From contig JAFUYO010000011.1 in NCBI GenBank assembly GCA_017470505.1, positions 1 through 64,000 on the forward strand: DNA of 64,000 bases. Direction: 5' to 3'. The translations under genes were made by a program, and so were the position numbers. The notes below the pieces were generated by a model. The model saw nothing but the letters and a program-made list of their open reading frames with translations. It was not told where the DNA came from and ran no database searches. Shown piece by piece: positions 8,539-17,827 of the stretch; position 1 is the first letter of the stretch, and each line of letters begins with the position of its first letter. This stretch comes from Butyrivibrio sp. (GTDB lineage Bacteria > Bacillota > Clostridia > Lachnospirales > Lachnospiraceae).

Positions 8539-8547
8539 TGCTATAAT
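8539..8547 (+). promoter_or_regulatory. Possible extended -10 promoter of the epimerase-like gene
   Basis: TGCTATAAT is a perfect extended -10 element 33 bp upstream of the ATG. No good -35 lies at 16-18 bp, which extended -10 promoters tolerate. It sits immediately after the REP-like hairpin. Confidence 0.4.
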
Positions 8548-8580
8548 ATATTACAATGCGTAAAAAAAGGAGGACATGAC

Positions 8581-9462
8581 ATGGAGTATATTGAAAACGA
8601 CCGACTCAAAATAGCTGTTTCTTCGCATGGCGCAGAGCTCTCAAGTATATATGACAAAACAAATGATCGCGAGATGCTCTGGCAGGCGGATCCCAATTAC
8701 TGGGACAGACATGCGCCGGTGCTCTTTCCTTTTGTGGGAAACTGTAACCGCGGCGTATACAGATACAAGGGAAAAGAGTATTCGATGACACCCCACGGCT
8801 TTGCCAGGGACAAGGAGTTTGAACTCCTTGAAAAGACGAAAACAAGTGTCAGTTTTGTTTTAAGAGACGATGATGATACAAAAAAGATCTATCCCTTTGA
8901 CTTTGAGCTTGTCATCACCCATGTTCTCACAGATAACAAAATAAGTGTCATCTGGGATATCAAAAATCCATCAAGGTCGGAGGATCTCTATTACTCGATC
9001 GGCGGACACCCCGCCTTCAGCTGTCCTCTTGGTGATAACGAGAGCAGAAATGACTACAAGGTCAAATTTGAAAAAAACGACCTCGAATATGTCCTGATAC
9101 TTCAAGAGACGAGAGAAGTAGACTACCAGAATCCCAATAAGCTCTCCCTCACAGACGGATATCTTCAGATCACGGATGATCTCTTCCAAAAAGACGCCCT
9201 GATCTTCGATAACTCGCAGGTTAAAGAAATATCTCTCTGCACGCCCGACGGCAAAGAATATGTAACGATGCACTGCGAAGGCTTTCCAAGCTTTGGTCTG
9301 TGGTCCAAGCCCTCGAAAGATGCCCGCTACGTCTGCCTTGAGCCGTGGATAGGAAGATGTGACAACAAGGGATTTGAGGGGGAACTCCCCGAGAAATACT
9401 GCGTTCAGCACCTTGCTCCAAATGAAGTTAAGCGTGAGCAGTACGAGATTGTTATACACTAA
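8581..9462 (+). CDS. Aldose 1-epimerase family protein (LacX/galactose mutarotase-like)
   Basis: 293-residue galactose-mutarotase-fold protein of the LacX type. Seen: HGAELSSIYDK, DRHAPVLFPFVGNC, the HGFARDKEF motif with the conserved His near residue 73, GGHPAFSCPL (second catalytic-type His), and LEPWIGRCDNKG near the C-terminus with the conserved acidic residue of the family. Full length. AAAGGAGG precedes the start. The family interconverts sugar anomers; the exact substrate in LacX proteins is unclear. It lies next to the LacI/GH65 locus and could serve anomer conversion of glucose released by the phosphorylase. A 17-bp hairpin follows the stop. Confidence 0.88.
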   Translation: MEYIENDRLKIAVSSHGAELSSIYDKTNDREMLWQADPNYWDRHAPVLFPFVGNCNRGVYRYKGKEYSMTPHGFARDKEFELLEKTKTSVSFVLRDDDDTKKIYPFDFELVITHVLTDNKISVIWDIKNPSRSEDLYYSIGGHPAFSCPLGDNESRNDYKVKFEKNDLEYVLILQETREVDYQNPNKLSLTDGYLQITDDLFQKDALIFDNSQVKEISLCTPDGKEYVTMHCEGFPSFGLWSKPSKDARYVCLEPWIGRCDNKGFEGELPEKYCVQHLAPNEVKREQYEIVIH

Positions 9463-9516
9463 AGTGAAAAAGATGTATTAATAAGCATTACGACGAGGCG
9501 TTGATTCGCCAAACGA

Positions 9517-9575
9517 AAAATCAGAAGAACACCGATTTATCTGAATAACATGATATGAGGTGTTCTTCTGATTTT
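9517..9575 (+). terminator. Hairpin downstream of the epimerase-like gene, probable terminator
   Basis: AAAATCAGAAGAACACC (9517-9533) pairs perfectly over 17 bp with 9559-9575, around a 25-nt loop. The distal arm ends in TTTT. It lies 55 bp past the stop codon and just before MITE copy C. Confidence 0.7.
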
Positions 9576-9580
9576 GAGTT

Positions 9581-9744
9581 TTAGGAACTGTAGCGAAATA
9601 ACTTAAACATTTTACTTGCCTGATTTCCCAAATGCTGCGTCAGAAATCCTCGACAATGCCCGCCGCATTGTCTGCGTTTTCTTCCTTGCCTTTGAAAAAT
9701 CATTCTGCGTAAAATGTTCAGTTAATTCTGCTACAGTTCCTTAG
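9581..9744 (-). mobile_element. MITE-like element, family 1, copy C (complete)
   Basis: 164-bp element with both ends present: TTAGGAACTGTAGCGAAATAAC at the left, and the inverse of CTAAGGAACTGTAGCAGAATTA at the right. The interior matches copy A except for small changes around 9643-9665 (GAAATCCTCG in place of GAGCCTTA, an extra GCC). It is inserted between the terminator of the epimerase-like gene and the 3' end of the GGDEF/EAL gene. No coding capacity for a transposase. Confidence 0.82.
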
Positions 9745-9768
9745 CAAGTCACAACGATGTCGCTGCCT

Positions 9769-11472
9769 TCACCCGATTATCGGCTTAAACGGATTTTCAT
9801 TTATCAGAGTGGTTGCGGTCTCGTAGTCCACAGGCTTACTGTAGAAGTAGCCCTGGGCGAAATTGCAGCCCATCTTCATCAGCTCTTTTCCCTGTTCTGC
9901 AGTCTCAACACCCTCGGCGATGGTAGACATATTGAGCCTTGTTGCTATCGCGATGATGCTCTCTATGAGGATCGCAGATTTCGAATCTCCCGGAATCATG
10001 TCCGTAAAAGACTTGTCAATCTTGATGACATCAGCATCAATGTTATGAAGGAGTGAGAGCGATGAGTAGCCTGTCCCGAAGTCGTCGATTGAAATGAAGA
10101 GATTGCGCTTTTTCAGGTTGTCGACAAACTTAATGAGCCTGTCGTACTCGATGTCCTTCATGCTCTCTGTTATCTCTATCTCGATGTCGTCAGGAGTTAT
10201 GCCGTTGTTCTCCATGACTGAGAGTATCCTCTCTTCTATCATCGGAACGAACAGGTTCTTTTTGGAGAAATTGCTCGAGATCCTGGGCGGATTGAGCCCC
10301 ATGTCCTTCCATCTCCTGATGGCCTTGCAGGTCTCGTCAAAGATTGCAATGTCGAGCTCCGGGATCAGCCCCTCATTGTCGAGTATTGGAATGAACTGGT
10401 CCGGGAAAATGTAGTGCCCATCGTGGAACCATCTGCACAGCGCCTCAAACCCTATGAGCTCACCCGTTCTCATGTCGACCTTTGGCTGGAAGAATGGCAT
10501 AAACTCGTGGTTCTTTACCGCAAGAGGGAAGGCATCTATTACGCTCCTCCCCTGTATCATCATCTTCTTGAGCTCTTCACCAAAAAATACCACGCTCTGC
10601 TTGAGTCTGGTCTTACCTATGCTGTAGGCCACATTGGCGTCGTTGAGCCTCTCCAGAAACGGCTTGTTCTCACCCTCATCGAGAGCTGAGACCCCAAGCC
10701 ACGCGCCGACCTCAAACTTGTTCTTGGGTGCACTCTTGAGCCTTGATATGGTGACCGACTCTATCTTCCTGAGGAAAGACTTCATGCTTTTCTTGTGTAT
10801 ATAGGCAATAAAGTTGTCGCCGCCCATTCTGCCGGCGCACTCGTCATCAGCCACAAAATTCACGATCTTGCGGGCGTACTGGATTATTGCCTCATCTCCT
10901 GCCCTTGCGCTCGCAAGCTCGTTGATGTACTTGAAATTGCGCAGATTGATCCTGATGACAAGAAGATCCTGCGGGCGCACATTCTGAATGAGTTTGTTGT
11001 ACTTGTGCTGAACATAAGCGATGTTCGGAATTCCTGTCAGTGCATCCGACATCTCTGCATGGTCGAGCATCCTGCGCATATTCTGCCGGCTGGATATGAG
11101 GTATACCGCATCCGCAAAAAAGCTGTAGAGCTCTTCATCTATTTCCTCGTCCCTGACACCCTCCTCAAATTCGATATATGCCTTAACATATTCATAGCCG
11201 CCGTAGAAATACTTATATGTTCTTTTGGCGTTGCTCTTTAGGCCTGAGTCGAAGAGGATGAGCTGCTTTCCTACCTCTTTTGCATCGATAACAAGTTCGC
11301 CGGTCCTGTGATTGCGATACCTGTCTTCGCCGCCAAGGTCCATCTCATAATACATTTTGGCGACTCTCAGATGTCTGCAGAGATCATCGTAGATCTCAGG
11401 ACTCGACATATCTACTGCCTCATCGTGCATTATTCTTTTTAAATCTTCTATAAGTTCTTCCTTGATAACCAT
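9769..11472 (-). CDS. GGDEF/EAL protein, probable cyclic-di-GMP phosphodiesterase
   Basis: 567 residues: an uncharacterised N-terminal region (1-135), a GGDEF domain (about 136-300) and an EAL domain (about 310-560). The GGDEF signature reads GGDNF at 217-221; the metal-binding Glu is replaced by Asn, so cyclase activity is probably lost. The EAL domain keeps GFEALCRW (EAL at 343-345), IDDFGTGYSS, DVIKIDKSF, AEGVET and QGYFYSKP, so hydrolysis of c-di-GMP is likely. No membrane segment is seen, so it should be cytosolic. No convincing ribosome binding site precedes the ATG at 11472. MITE copy C lies just downstream, and three large palindromes lie upstream. Confidence 0.9.
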   Translation of the reverse strand: MVIKEELIEDLKRIMHDEAVDMSSPEIYDDLCRHLRVAKMYYEMDLGGEDRYRNHRTGELVIDAKEVGKQLILFDSGLKSNAKRTYKYFYGGYEYVKAYIEFEEGVRDEEIDEELYSFFADAVYLISSRQNMRRMLDHAEMSDALTGIPNIAYVQHKYNKLIQNVRPQDLLVIRINLRNFKYINELASARAGDEAIIQYARKIVNFVADDECAGRMGGDNFIAYIHKKSMKSFLRKIESVTISRLKSAPKNKFEVGAWLGVSALDEGENKPFLERLNDANVAYSIGKTRLKQSVVFFGEELKKMMIQGRSVIDAFPLAVKNHEFMPFFQPKVDMRTGELIGFEALCRWFHDGHYIFPDQFIPILDNEGLIPELDIAIFDETCKAIRRWKDMGLNPPRISSNFSKKNLFVPMIEERILSVMENNGITPDDIEIEITESMKDIEYDRLIKFVDNLKKRNLFISIDDFGTGYSSLSLLHNIDADVIKIDKSFTDMIPGDSKSAILIESIIAIATRLNMSTIAEGVETAEQGKELMKMGCNFAQGYFYSKPVDYETATTLINENPFKPIIG

Positions 11473-11600
11473 AAAAGCATTTTACTATTTTTTCTTACAG
11501 TTTTGTTATGATTTATATTAGTTTAGAAAAATTTTAGTTGTTATGCTCATGACAATCCGTATGTAGACCTGTCATTTTTCTCTATTTGATGTGTCTGTTG

Positions 11601-11785
11601 ATTTTTTGACCCTTTTCGCCTTGTTTTTATGGAGATTTTGAGAGCGTTTTTCATATATTGGGCATCCATTATTTTTTTGACCCTTAAAATGGCTATTCAG
11701 GGGTCAAAAAATAATTGAAAGTGCATATAGTGAAAAACGGCATGAAAAAAGGCTGCAAAAACGCTTCAAAAGGGTCAAAAAAATA
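11601..11785. repeat. Long imperfect inverted repeat with GACCC-bounded arms
   Basis: Arms of about 85 bp (11602-11688 and 11700-11785) fold on each other. Both ends of each arm carry TTTTTTGACCC or its complement, giving four copies of that motif, and the inner parts align with scattered mismatches (GCGTTTTT with AAAAACGC, TTTTTCATATA with its complement). It looks like a palindromic mobile element or a structured transcript. No coding sense is visible. Confidence 0.7.
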
Positions 11786-11943
11786 AAAATATCGCAAATA
11801 GAGAAAAAGGGGACTGTGGTGGGGGAATTGATGGGGCACTTAATATATGGGGCAAAATATGGGGGATGAGAGTGATCATGAGTGATATTGAGTGGTAGAA
11901 GCGGCTGCGAGCGATGGAAGGAAAGAGCGATGAAAAACTTCAT

Positions 11944-12016
11944 ACAAGGAAAAAAGGAGAACGAGGAGGGCGCGCTAAATGCATGCGTGCCCTCCTCGTT
12001 CTCCTTTTTTCCTTGT
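11944..12016. repeat. Perfect 28-bp inverted repeat
   Basis: Positions 11944-11971 and 11989-12016 are perfectly complementary over 28 bp (core AAGGAGAACGAGGAGGGC), with a 17-nt loop containing ATGCATGC. It lies between the GGDEF/EAL gene and groEL. There is no U-tract after the stem, so a simple terminator is not obvious. Confidence 0.85.
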
Positions 12017-12027
12017 CGTCCGTTGTC

Positions 12028-12181
12028 GCCAAGCTCACCGGCGCACATATGAGCAAAAGGCGCCGCAGCGCCCTTTCAAAAATAAAGGAGACGTCCCCCT
12101 TTCCGCAAGCGGAGGGTGCCGTCTCCTTTATTTTTGAAACCACTTCGTGGTTTTGCTCATCTGTGCGCCGGTGAGTTTGGC
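12028..12181. repeat. Nested inverted repeat, 31-bp TIRs, directly after groEL
   Basis: The ends 12028-12058 and 12151-12181 are inverted copies of 31 bp with two mismatches (core CTCACCGGCGCACA). Inside is a second hairpin, 12074-12139, with arms TTTCAAAAATAAAGGAGACG and its near-complement, closed by CGCAAGCG. It starts 11 bp past the groEL stop, so it will be transcribed as the groEL 3' end and probably ends or protects that message. It may have arrived as a MITE-like element. Confidence 0.82.
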
Positions 12182-12191
12182 TCGTTATCGC

Positions 12192-13838
<1,647 letters not shown>

Positions 13839-13841
13839 TTA

Positions 13842-14126
13842 TCACTTAATGATTGCTAAAATGTCGTTCTGCTTAACAATGATGTAGGTCACATCGTCGA
13901 GCTTGACCTCTGTTCCTGAGTACTTGGAGTAGATGACGTTGTCTCCTGCCTTGACTTCCATCTTGACTTCCTTGCCGTCTACGACTCCGCCGGGTCCAAC
14001 AGCGATAACCTCTGCCTGCTGGGGCTTCTCCTTCTCTGCACCGGGAAGAACGATGCCTGATTTTGTAGTCTCTTCAGCCTCAAGCTGCTTCAATACAACT
14101 CTGTCTGCAAGTGGTACTAACTTCAT
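13842..14126 (-). CDS. groES: Co-chaperonin GroES (HSP10)
   Basis: 94-residue lid subunit of the chaperonin. Seen: MKLVPLADRVVLKQLEAEE start, the mobile loop TTKSGIVLPGAEKEKP (about 21-36), VIAVGPGG, and the end VIYSKYSGTEVKL...ILAIIK. A strong AAAGGAGG ribosome binding site precedes the ATG. First gene of the groES-groEL operon, with CIRCE in the leader. Confidence 0.98.
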   Translation of the reverse strand: MKLVPLADRVVLKQLEAEETTKSGIVLPGAEKEKPQQAEVIAVGPGGVVDGKEVKMEVKAGDNVIYSKYSGTEVKLDDVTYIIVKQNDILAIIK

Positions 14127-14173
14127 TTCAATTGCCTCCTTTATATGATTTTCATTATGAACTTTTTATTTTG

Positions 14174-14200
14174 TTAGCACTCTCTTTTGTTGAGTGCTAA
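14174..14200 (-). promoter_or_regulatory. CIRCE operator (HrcA binding site)
   Basis: TTAGCACTC, 9-bp spacer, GAGTGCTAA: an exact match to the CIRCE consensus, 48 bp upstream of the groES ATG. It indicates repression by HrcA and heat induction of groESL. Confidence 0.97.
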
Positions 14201-14213
14201 CCTACAAATACAT

Positions 14214-14241
14214 ATTATACAAGTTTTTTTTGATTAATCAA
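14214..14241 (-). promoter_or_regulatory. Sigma-A promoter of groESL
   Basis: On the minus strand, TTGATT (14236-14241), a 16-bp spacer and TATAAT (14214-14219) lie directly upstream of CIRCE, placing the start of transcription next to the operator. Confidence 0.75.
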
Positions 14242-14325
14242 CTGTTTACCGCCAGATTTTTTTGCCTTTTTTCCGCAAAAAACAGGCATTTTGAAAAATT
14301 TTATACTTTTTTAATTTCTTGAAAA

Positions 14326-14354
14326 TTGCAAATCGGCCGGTGCTATTGCATAAT
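14326..14354 (+). promoter_or_regulatory. Possible promoter of the small Thr-rich protein gene
   Basis: TTGCAA (14326-14331), 17-bp spacer, CATAAT (14349-14354). A leader of about 85 nt follows, with a small GTCTG/CAGAC hairpin before the ribosome binding site. The rest of the groES-to-14446 interval is AT-rich and shows no gene. Confidence 0.4.
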
Positions 14355-14445
14355 AAGCTTAAATAACTATGTAATTAAGATTTCTGTTTCAGCACAGGGA
14401 TGTGCGCGTCTGCCCAGCAGACATACTCAAGGAGGTGATCTATAG

Positions 14446-14925
14446 ATGAGCACGAACTTTTTCAGCAGCTTGTCGGGTCAGTTTGACTTAAACGCCAGCA
14501 TGAGCTCTCTGTATGGCGACTACAATACCATTAAGAGCGGAGCTTACGGCTCACTTATGAAGGCGTATGTCGGCAAGGTCGGCAACAAGGCTGCCCTTCA
14601 GAACTACAAGGAGACAGGAAGTGCCACTGCTTCTTCAGGCACAACTTCTTCAGCAAAGGGCACGAACTTCTTAGACAACTATTTTAAAGAGAAGACTGAG
14701 GCAGCGAAGGTTTCATCTACCGCCAAGACCTCGACTACAGACAAGACTGCGACCACTGACAAGACATCAGATACTGCTGATACAGCAGCAACAACCGTAT
14801 CCACAGCTGACAAGTATGAGAAGTATAAGTCCTCATGGCTTGACGACCAGCTCAAGCAGTACAACAAGGACGCAGCCAAGACCACCGCTGCAGACACATC
14901 GGTCGGTCTCGACACAACTATCTGA
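14446..14925 (+). CDS. Small Ser/Thr/Lys-rich protein of unknown function
   Basis: 159 residues, not recognised. Residues 1-50 resemble a folded or helical head (FFSSLSGQFDLNASMSSLYG). The middle is low complexity with TTDKTATTDKTSDTADTAAT repeats at about 98-118, and the end is SSWLDDQLKQYNKDAAK. No signal peptide, Cys or membrane segment. The ribosome binding site AAGGAGGTGATC (14429-14440) is a 12-nt perfect complement to the 16S rRNA 3' end, which suggests strong translation. It has its own apparent promoter and a clear terminator, so it is monocistronic. Codon use looks like that of its neighbours. A highly expressed structural or secreted component is possible, but this is speculation. 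Confidence 0.7.
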   Translation: MSTNFFSSLSGQFDLNASMSSLYGDYNTIKSGAYGSLMKAYVGKVGNKAALQNYKETGSATASSGTTSSAKGTNFLDNYFKEKTEAAKVSSTAKTSTTDKTATTDKTSDTADTAATTVSTADKYEKYKSSWLDDQLKQYNKDAAKTTAADTSVGLDTTI

Positions 14926-14977
14926 GGCGGCCAAATAGCTTCCTGACATCGCAGATCAACAATCAAAACAGCACAAT

Positions 14978-15014
14978 AGAGCAGTCACGTTCCCAGAACC
15001 TGACTGCTCTTTTT
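14978..15014 (+). terminator. Rho-independent terminator of the small Thr-rich protein gene
   Basis: Stem AGAGCAGTCA / TGACTGCTCT (14978-14987 with 15001-15010), followed by TTTT, 53 bp past the stop. Confidence 0.88.
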
Positions 15015-15016
15015 AT

Positions 15017-15106
15017 GTTACAATTCAGATGTCAGCCAGGCAGAGCAAATGCATATCTGAACCGACATGAACATTTGCGACGCCTGACTGACAACTGAAT
15101 TGTAAC
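15017..15106. repeat. 90-bp palindromic (MITE/REP-like) element
   Basis: GTTACAATTCAG at the left end is matched by CTGAATTGTAAC at the right. Nested inside are TGTCAG/CTGACA, CAGGC/GCCTG and GCAAATG/CATTTGC pairs, so almost the whole element folds into one long interrupted hairpin with a 20-nt loop. It fills the space between the terminator at 15014 and the phosphoesterase stop at 15111. Confidence 0.75.
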
Positions 15107-15110
15107 TATT

Positions 15111-16010
15111 TTATTCTTCCTCTTTCCTCGGTATGTCCTTCCCCGAGAGGTCTATGAAGTTTTCCTTTAGTGCGATTGCCCAGTACTTCTCGGGGATATT
15201 GGGCCACCTCACAACTCCCCTCTCCTGCTCGCACAGGCGCATCGCTCTCAGCAGAACGGTCTGGTTTAAGTCAACTCCGGTCCTTATCGTGTGCATCGTC
15301 ACAGCTGCCCAGGCCGGCGCAAACTCGCAGATACCCGACTCCCCAAACTCCCTTAAGATTTCTTTTCTGTCGTAGTCAAGCTGCACGTACTCCTCCTCCC
15401 AGGTCTTGCCGTTTCCGTGAAGTATGCAGAACTGGGTCTTACCGCCAAAGTACCACGGAAGCCCGACGGACCCGGGATTTACAGCAGTCTTTCCGCGGTA
15501 GGTGTAGCTCCCCTGAATGTGGTTGTGCCCGTGCAAAAGAACTCCCTCCTTTAAGTGTGAGAGAACCTTCTTGGTATTTCTCTTTTCCTTAAAGAGAAGC
15601 TCGCTCGTATCCGTGGGCGACCCGTGGCAGTACTCAAAGCCGGAAAAACCCTTTATCTTATATATCCCGTAATTTGGCAGGGAGTCAAAAAAGTTGAAGT
15701 CCTTATCTGTCAGATTGTTGTAGGTGTAGAGGAGTGCGCCGCTCGCCGACCCCTTTTTCCAGGCGCCCTCACCGCTCTTCCTGTAATTTAAGAGATACTC
15801 CTCCCTGTTACCCCTTATGATGTAGCTCCTAAAATACTGCTTTATCACATAGATGAGCTCCATGGTCTTCTGCGGATAGGGGCAGTCCGTCACGTAGTCC
15901 CCGAGGAGCACAAAGTTTGTGATGCCCCTTGCGACAGCATAATCTATCGCGGCCTGAAGGGCACTGTGATTGGCGTGTATATCCGAAAAAACTGCAATAT
16001 CTGTGGTCAT
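15111..16010 (-). CDS. Calcineurin-like metallophosphoesterase
   Basis: 299 residues. The N-terminal two thirds form a metallophosphoesterase of the MJ0936/YfcE type: FSDIHANHSALQ (8-19, metal ligands Asp9 and His11), LLGDYVTDCPYP, RGNREEY, and LLHGHNHIQGSY with the HGHNH ligand pair, then AVNPGSVG. The C-terminal third (about 200-299) is an extra helical region without a motif I recognise. Its ATG overlaps the TGA of the ABC transporter gene by one base, so it is the last gene of the SPFH/ABC operon and translationally coupled. The substrate is unknown; cyclic nucleotides, phosphodiesters or proteins are all possible. Confidence 0.85.
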   Translation of the reverse strand: MTTDIAVFSDIHANHSALQAAIDYAVARGITNFVLLGDYVTDCPYPQKTMELIYVIKQYFRSYIIRGNREEYLLNYRKSGEGAWKKGSASGALLYTYNNLTDKDFNFFDSLPNYGIYKIKGFSGFEYCHGSPTDTSELLFKEKRNTKKVLSHLKEGVLLHGHNHIQGSYTYRGKTAVNPGSVGLPWYFGGKTQFCILHGNGKTWEEEYVQLDYDRKEILREFGESGICEFAPAWAAVTMHTIRTGVDLNQTVLLRAMRLCEQERGVVRWPNIPEKYWAIALKENFIDLSGKDIPRKEEE

Positions 16011-17827
16011 CAGCCTCCCTCCAGGGCGCTCAGTGTGCTCATCTCCTCGAACTGCCTGGTAAAGAGCTCGTAGTAGTAGCCCTTCTTCTCCATGAGTTCA
16101 ATGTGCGTCCCTCTCTCGATTATCTTTCCATCTTTTACAACAAGGATAATATCGGCGTCCACTATTGTCGAGAGCCTGTGCGCAATGACAAAAGAGGTCC
16201 TGCCCCGCGTCACTGTCTTTATGGCTTCCTGGATGGCCTTTTCAGTTACGGTATCTATAGAGGCTGTGGCCTCATCGAGGACCAGAATCTTAGGGTCCGC
16301 AAGGATTGCCCTCGCAAAAGAAAGTAGCTGCTTCTCACCCGTAGAGAGCATTCCGCCGTCCTCTCCGACGTCGCTGTCAAGCCCCTTGTCCATGCGGGAT
16401 ACTATCTCCCCGGCTGATACGAGGTCAAGCGCCTTCATTATCTCTTCATCGGTAGCGTCGGGCTTTCCATATCTGAGATTCTCGCGGACCGTCCCGGAAA
16501 AGAGATGCGGCGTCTGCAAAACGTACCCGATATTGGAGTGGAGCCATAGCTGCGACCTCTCTGCCGCATCTCTCCCATCGATCAGGACATATCCCTTTGT
16601 GGGCTTAAAAAACCTGCACACGAGATTTACAAGAGTCGACTTGCCAGCTCCTGTCTCACCAACTATTGCCACATTTGTTCCCTGCGGCACCTTCAGATTG
16701 AAGTTCTCAAGTACCATTTCATCCCCGTCGGGGTACTTAAATGACACATCCCTGAACTCAACGTCTCCTATAAGCGGCTCCCAGTTCTCCTTCTTTGGGT
16801 TAAAGGTGTCTCCGTACTTTTCGATGACCTCTGGCGTATCAGATACGTCCGACTCTGTTGCGAGGAGCCTTGTAAGTCTCTCGACGTTTACCTGGACAGC
16901 TATGAGCTCCGAAAAAGAGACGATGACATTCTGAATGGGCTCCATAAGCCCCAGCGCGTACGACAGGAAAACAGAGAGCGTCCCTATGCCGATAATACCG
17001 TCCATTGTGATAATCCCGCCTCTCCACAACACAAGCGCAAGTGCAATTGATGACATCATTGTTATGGCTGATGTAAAGAAAGCGGAATTGTGCGTCGCCT
17101 CGACGGATTTTCTCCTGAAGTTCTCAGTTTCTTTTTCAAAGTCCTCCTGGATCCTGTCCTCAACGACAAGTGTCTTTATCGCCTTGGCACCTGTTATACC
17201 CTCGTTGAAGTTACCCGTTATCTTCGAGTTTATCTCCCTTATATGCCTGTTGAGGACGATGAGTTTTTTCTGGAAGTACATCACGATCAGAACCGCAACG
17301 GGCACCAGGATGATCACATACAGCGCAAGGCGCAGGTTGAGTGCCAGCATCATGAAAAGAACGCAGACTATGTACGAGCCGTTCCAGACGATGTCCATCA
17401 TCCTCCATGCGACCATGACGCCGATCTTGCCCGTGTCGCTCATGACGCGGGCGTGGATGTAGCCCACGTTGTTCTGATTGAAGTAGGCAAAGGACAGCTC
17501 CTGAAGGTGGTTGAAGGCTGCGTTTCTTAAGTCCCTGTCCGTACTCATCTCCACCTTGCCGCACAGATATGCCGCGACAAAGTTATCCCACACCTGAAAG
17601 GCGAGGACAGCGATGTAGAGAAGGACAAAGCCCGTCATCCCCTCAAGAGTGTTTTTTCCGACAAAATTATCAAGGGCGTACCTGTTGAATATGGGAAAAA
17701 CCGAGTCGATAAGCGAGCTTATTACCCCCAGTACGACCATTATCACTATTGTCGGTATATATTTTTTTATATAAGGATATAACCTTGGTATTCCGAAAAA
17801 CGGAAGCTTTACATTGTTGTCGTTCAT
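16010..17827 (-). CDS. ABC exporter half-transporter with catalytic Walker B (subunit B)
   Basis: 605 residues: six-helix exporter domain (about 20-320), then a nucleotide-binding domain with Walker A GETGAGKST (390-398), Q-loop GYVLQTPHLFSG, signature LSTGEKQ (departs from LSGGQ), Walker B ILVLDEATASID with the catalytic Glu, and H-loop IAHRLST. It overlaps the upstream partner by 4 bp (ATGA). The partner has the reverse pattern (normal LSGGQ, Walker B Asp for Glu). Together they form a heterodimeric exporter with one working and one degenerate ATP site, as in TM287/288, BmrCD and LmrCD. The substrate is unknown; drugs, lipids or peptides are usual. Confidence 0.92.
   Translation of the reverse strand: MNDNNVKLPFFGIPRLYPYIKKYIPTIVIMVVLGVISSLIDSVFPIFNRYALDNFVGKNTLEGMTGFVLLYIAVLAFQVWDNFVAAYLCGKVEMSTDRDLRNAAFNHLQELSFAYFNQNNVGYIHARVMSDTGKIGVMVAWRMMDIVWNGSYIVCVLFMMLALNLRLALYVIILVPVAVLIVMYFQKKLIVLNRHIREINSKITGNFNEGITGAKAIKTLVVEDRIQEDFEKETENFRRKSVEATHNSAFFTSAITMMSSIALALVLWRGGIITMDGIIGIGTLSVFLSYALGLMEPIQNVIVSFSELIAVQVNVERLTRLLATESDVSDTPEVIEKYGDTFNPKKENWEPLIGDVEFRDVSFKYPDGDEMVLENFNLKVPQGTNVAIVGETGAGKSTLVNLVCRFFKPTKGYVLIDGRDAAERSQLWLHSNIGYVLQTPHLFSGTVRENLRYGKPDATDEEIMKALDLVSAGEIVSRMDKGLDSDVGEDGGMLSTGEKQLLSFARAILADPKILVLDEATASIDTVTEKAIQEAIKTVTRGRTSFVIAHRLSTIVDADIILVVKDGKIIERGTHIELMEKKGYYYELFTRQFEEMSTLSALEGG

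Noticed and set aside
8528..8547. TTGACT with TATAAT as a standard sigma-A promoter
   Set aside because: The spacer is only 8 bp, and TTGACT is part of the REP-like hairpin stem. Only the extended -10 is kept as a possibility.
11704..12174. Open frames of 67-114 codons between the GGDEF/EAL gene and groEL
   Set aside because: They run through the large palindromes, are low complexity, and appear on both strands because the DNA is self-complementary. Not genes.
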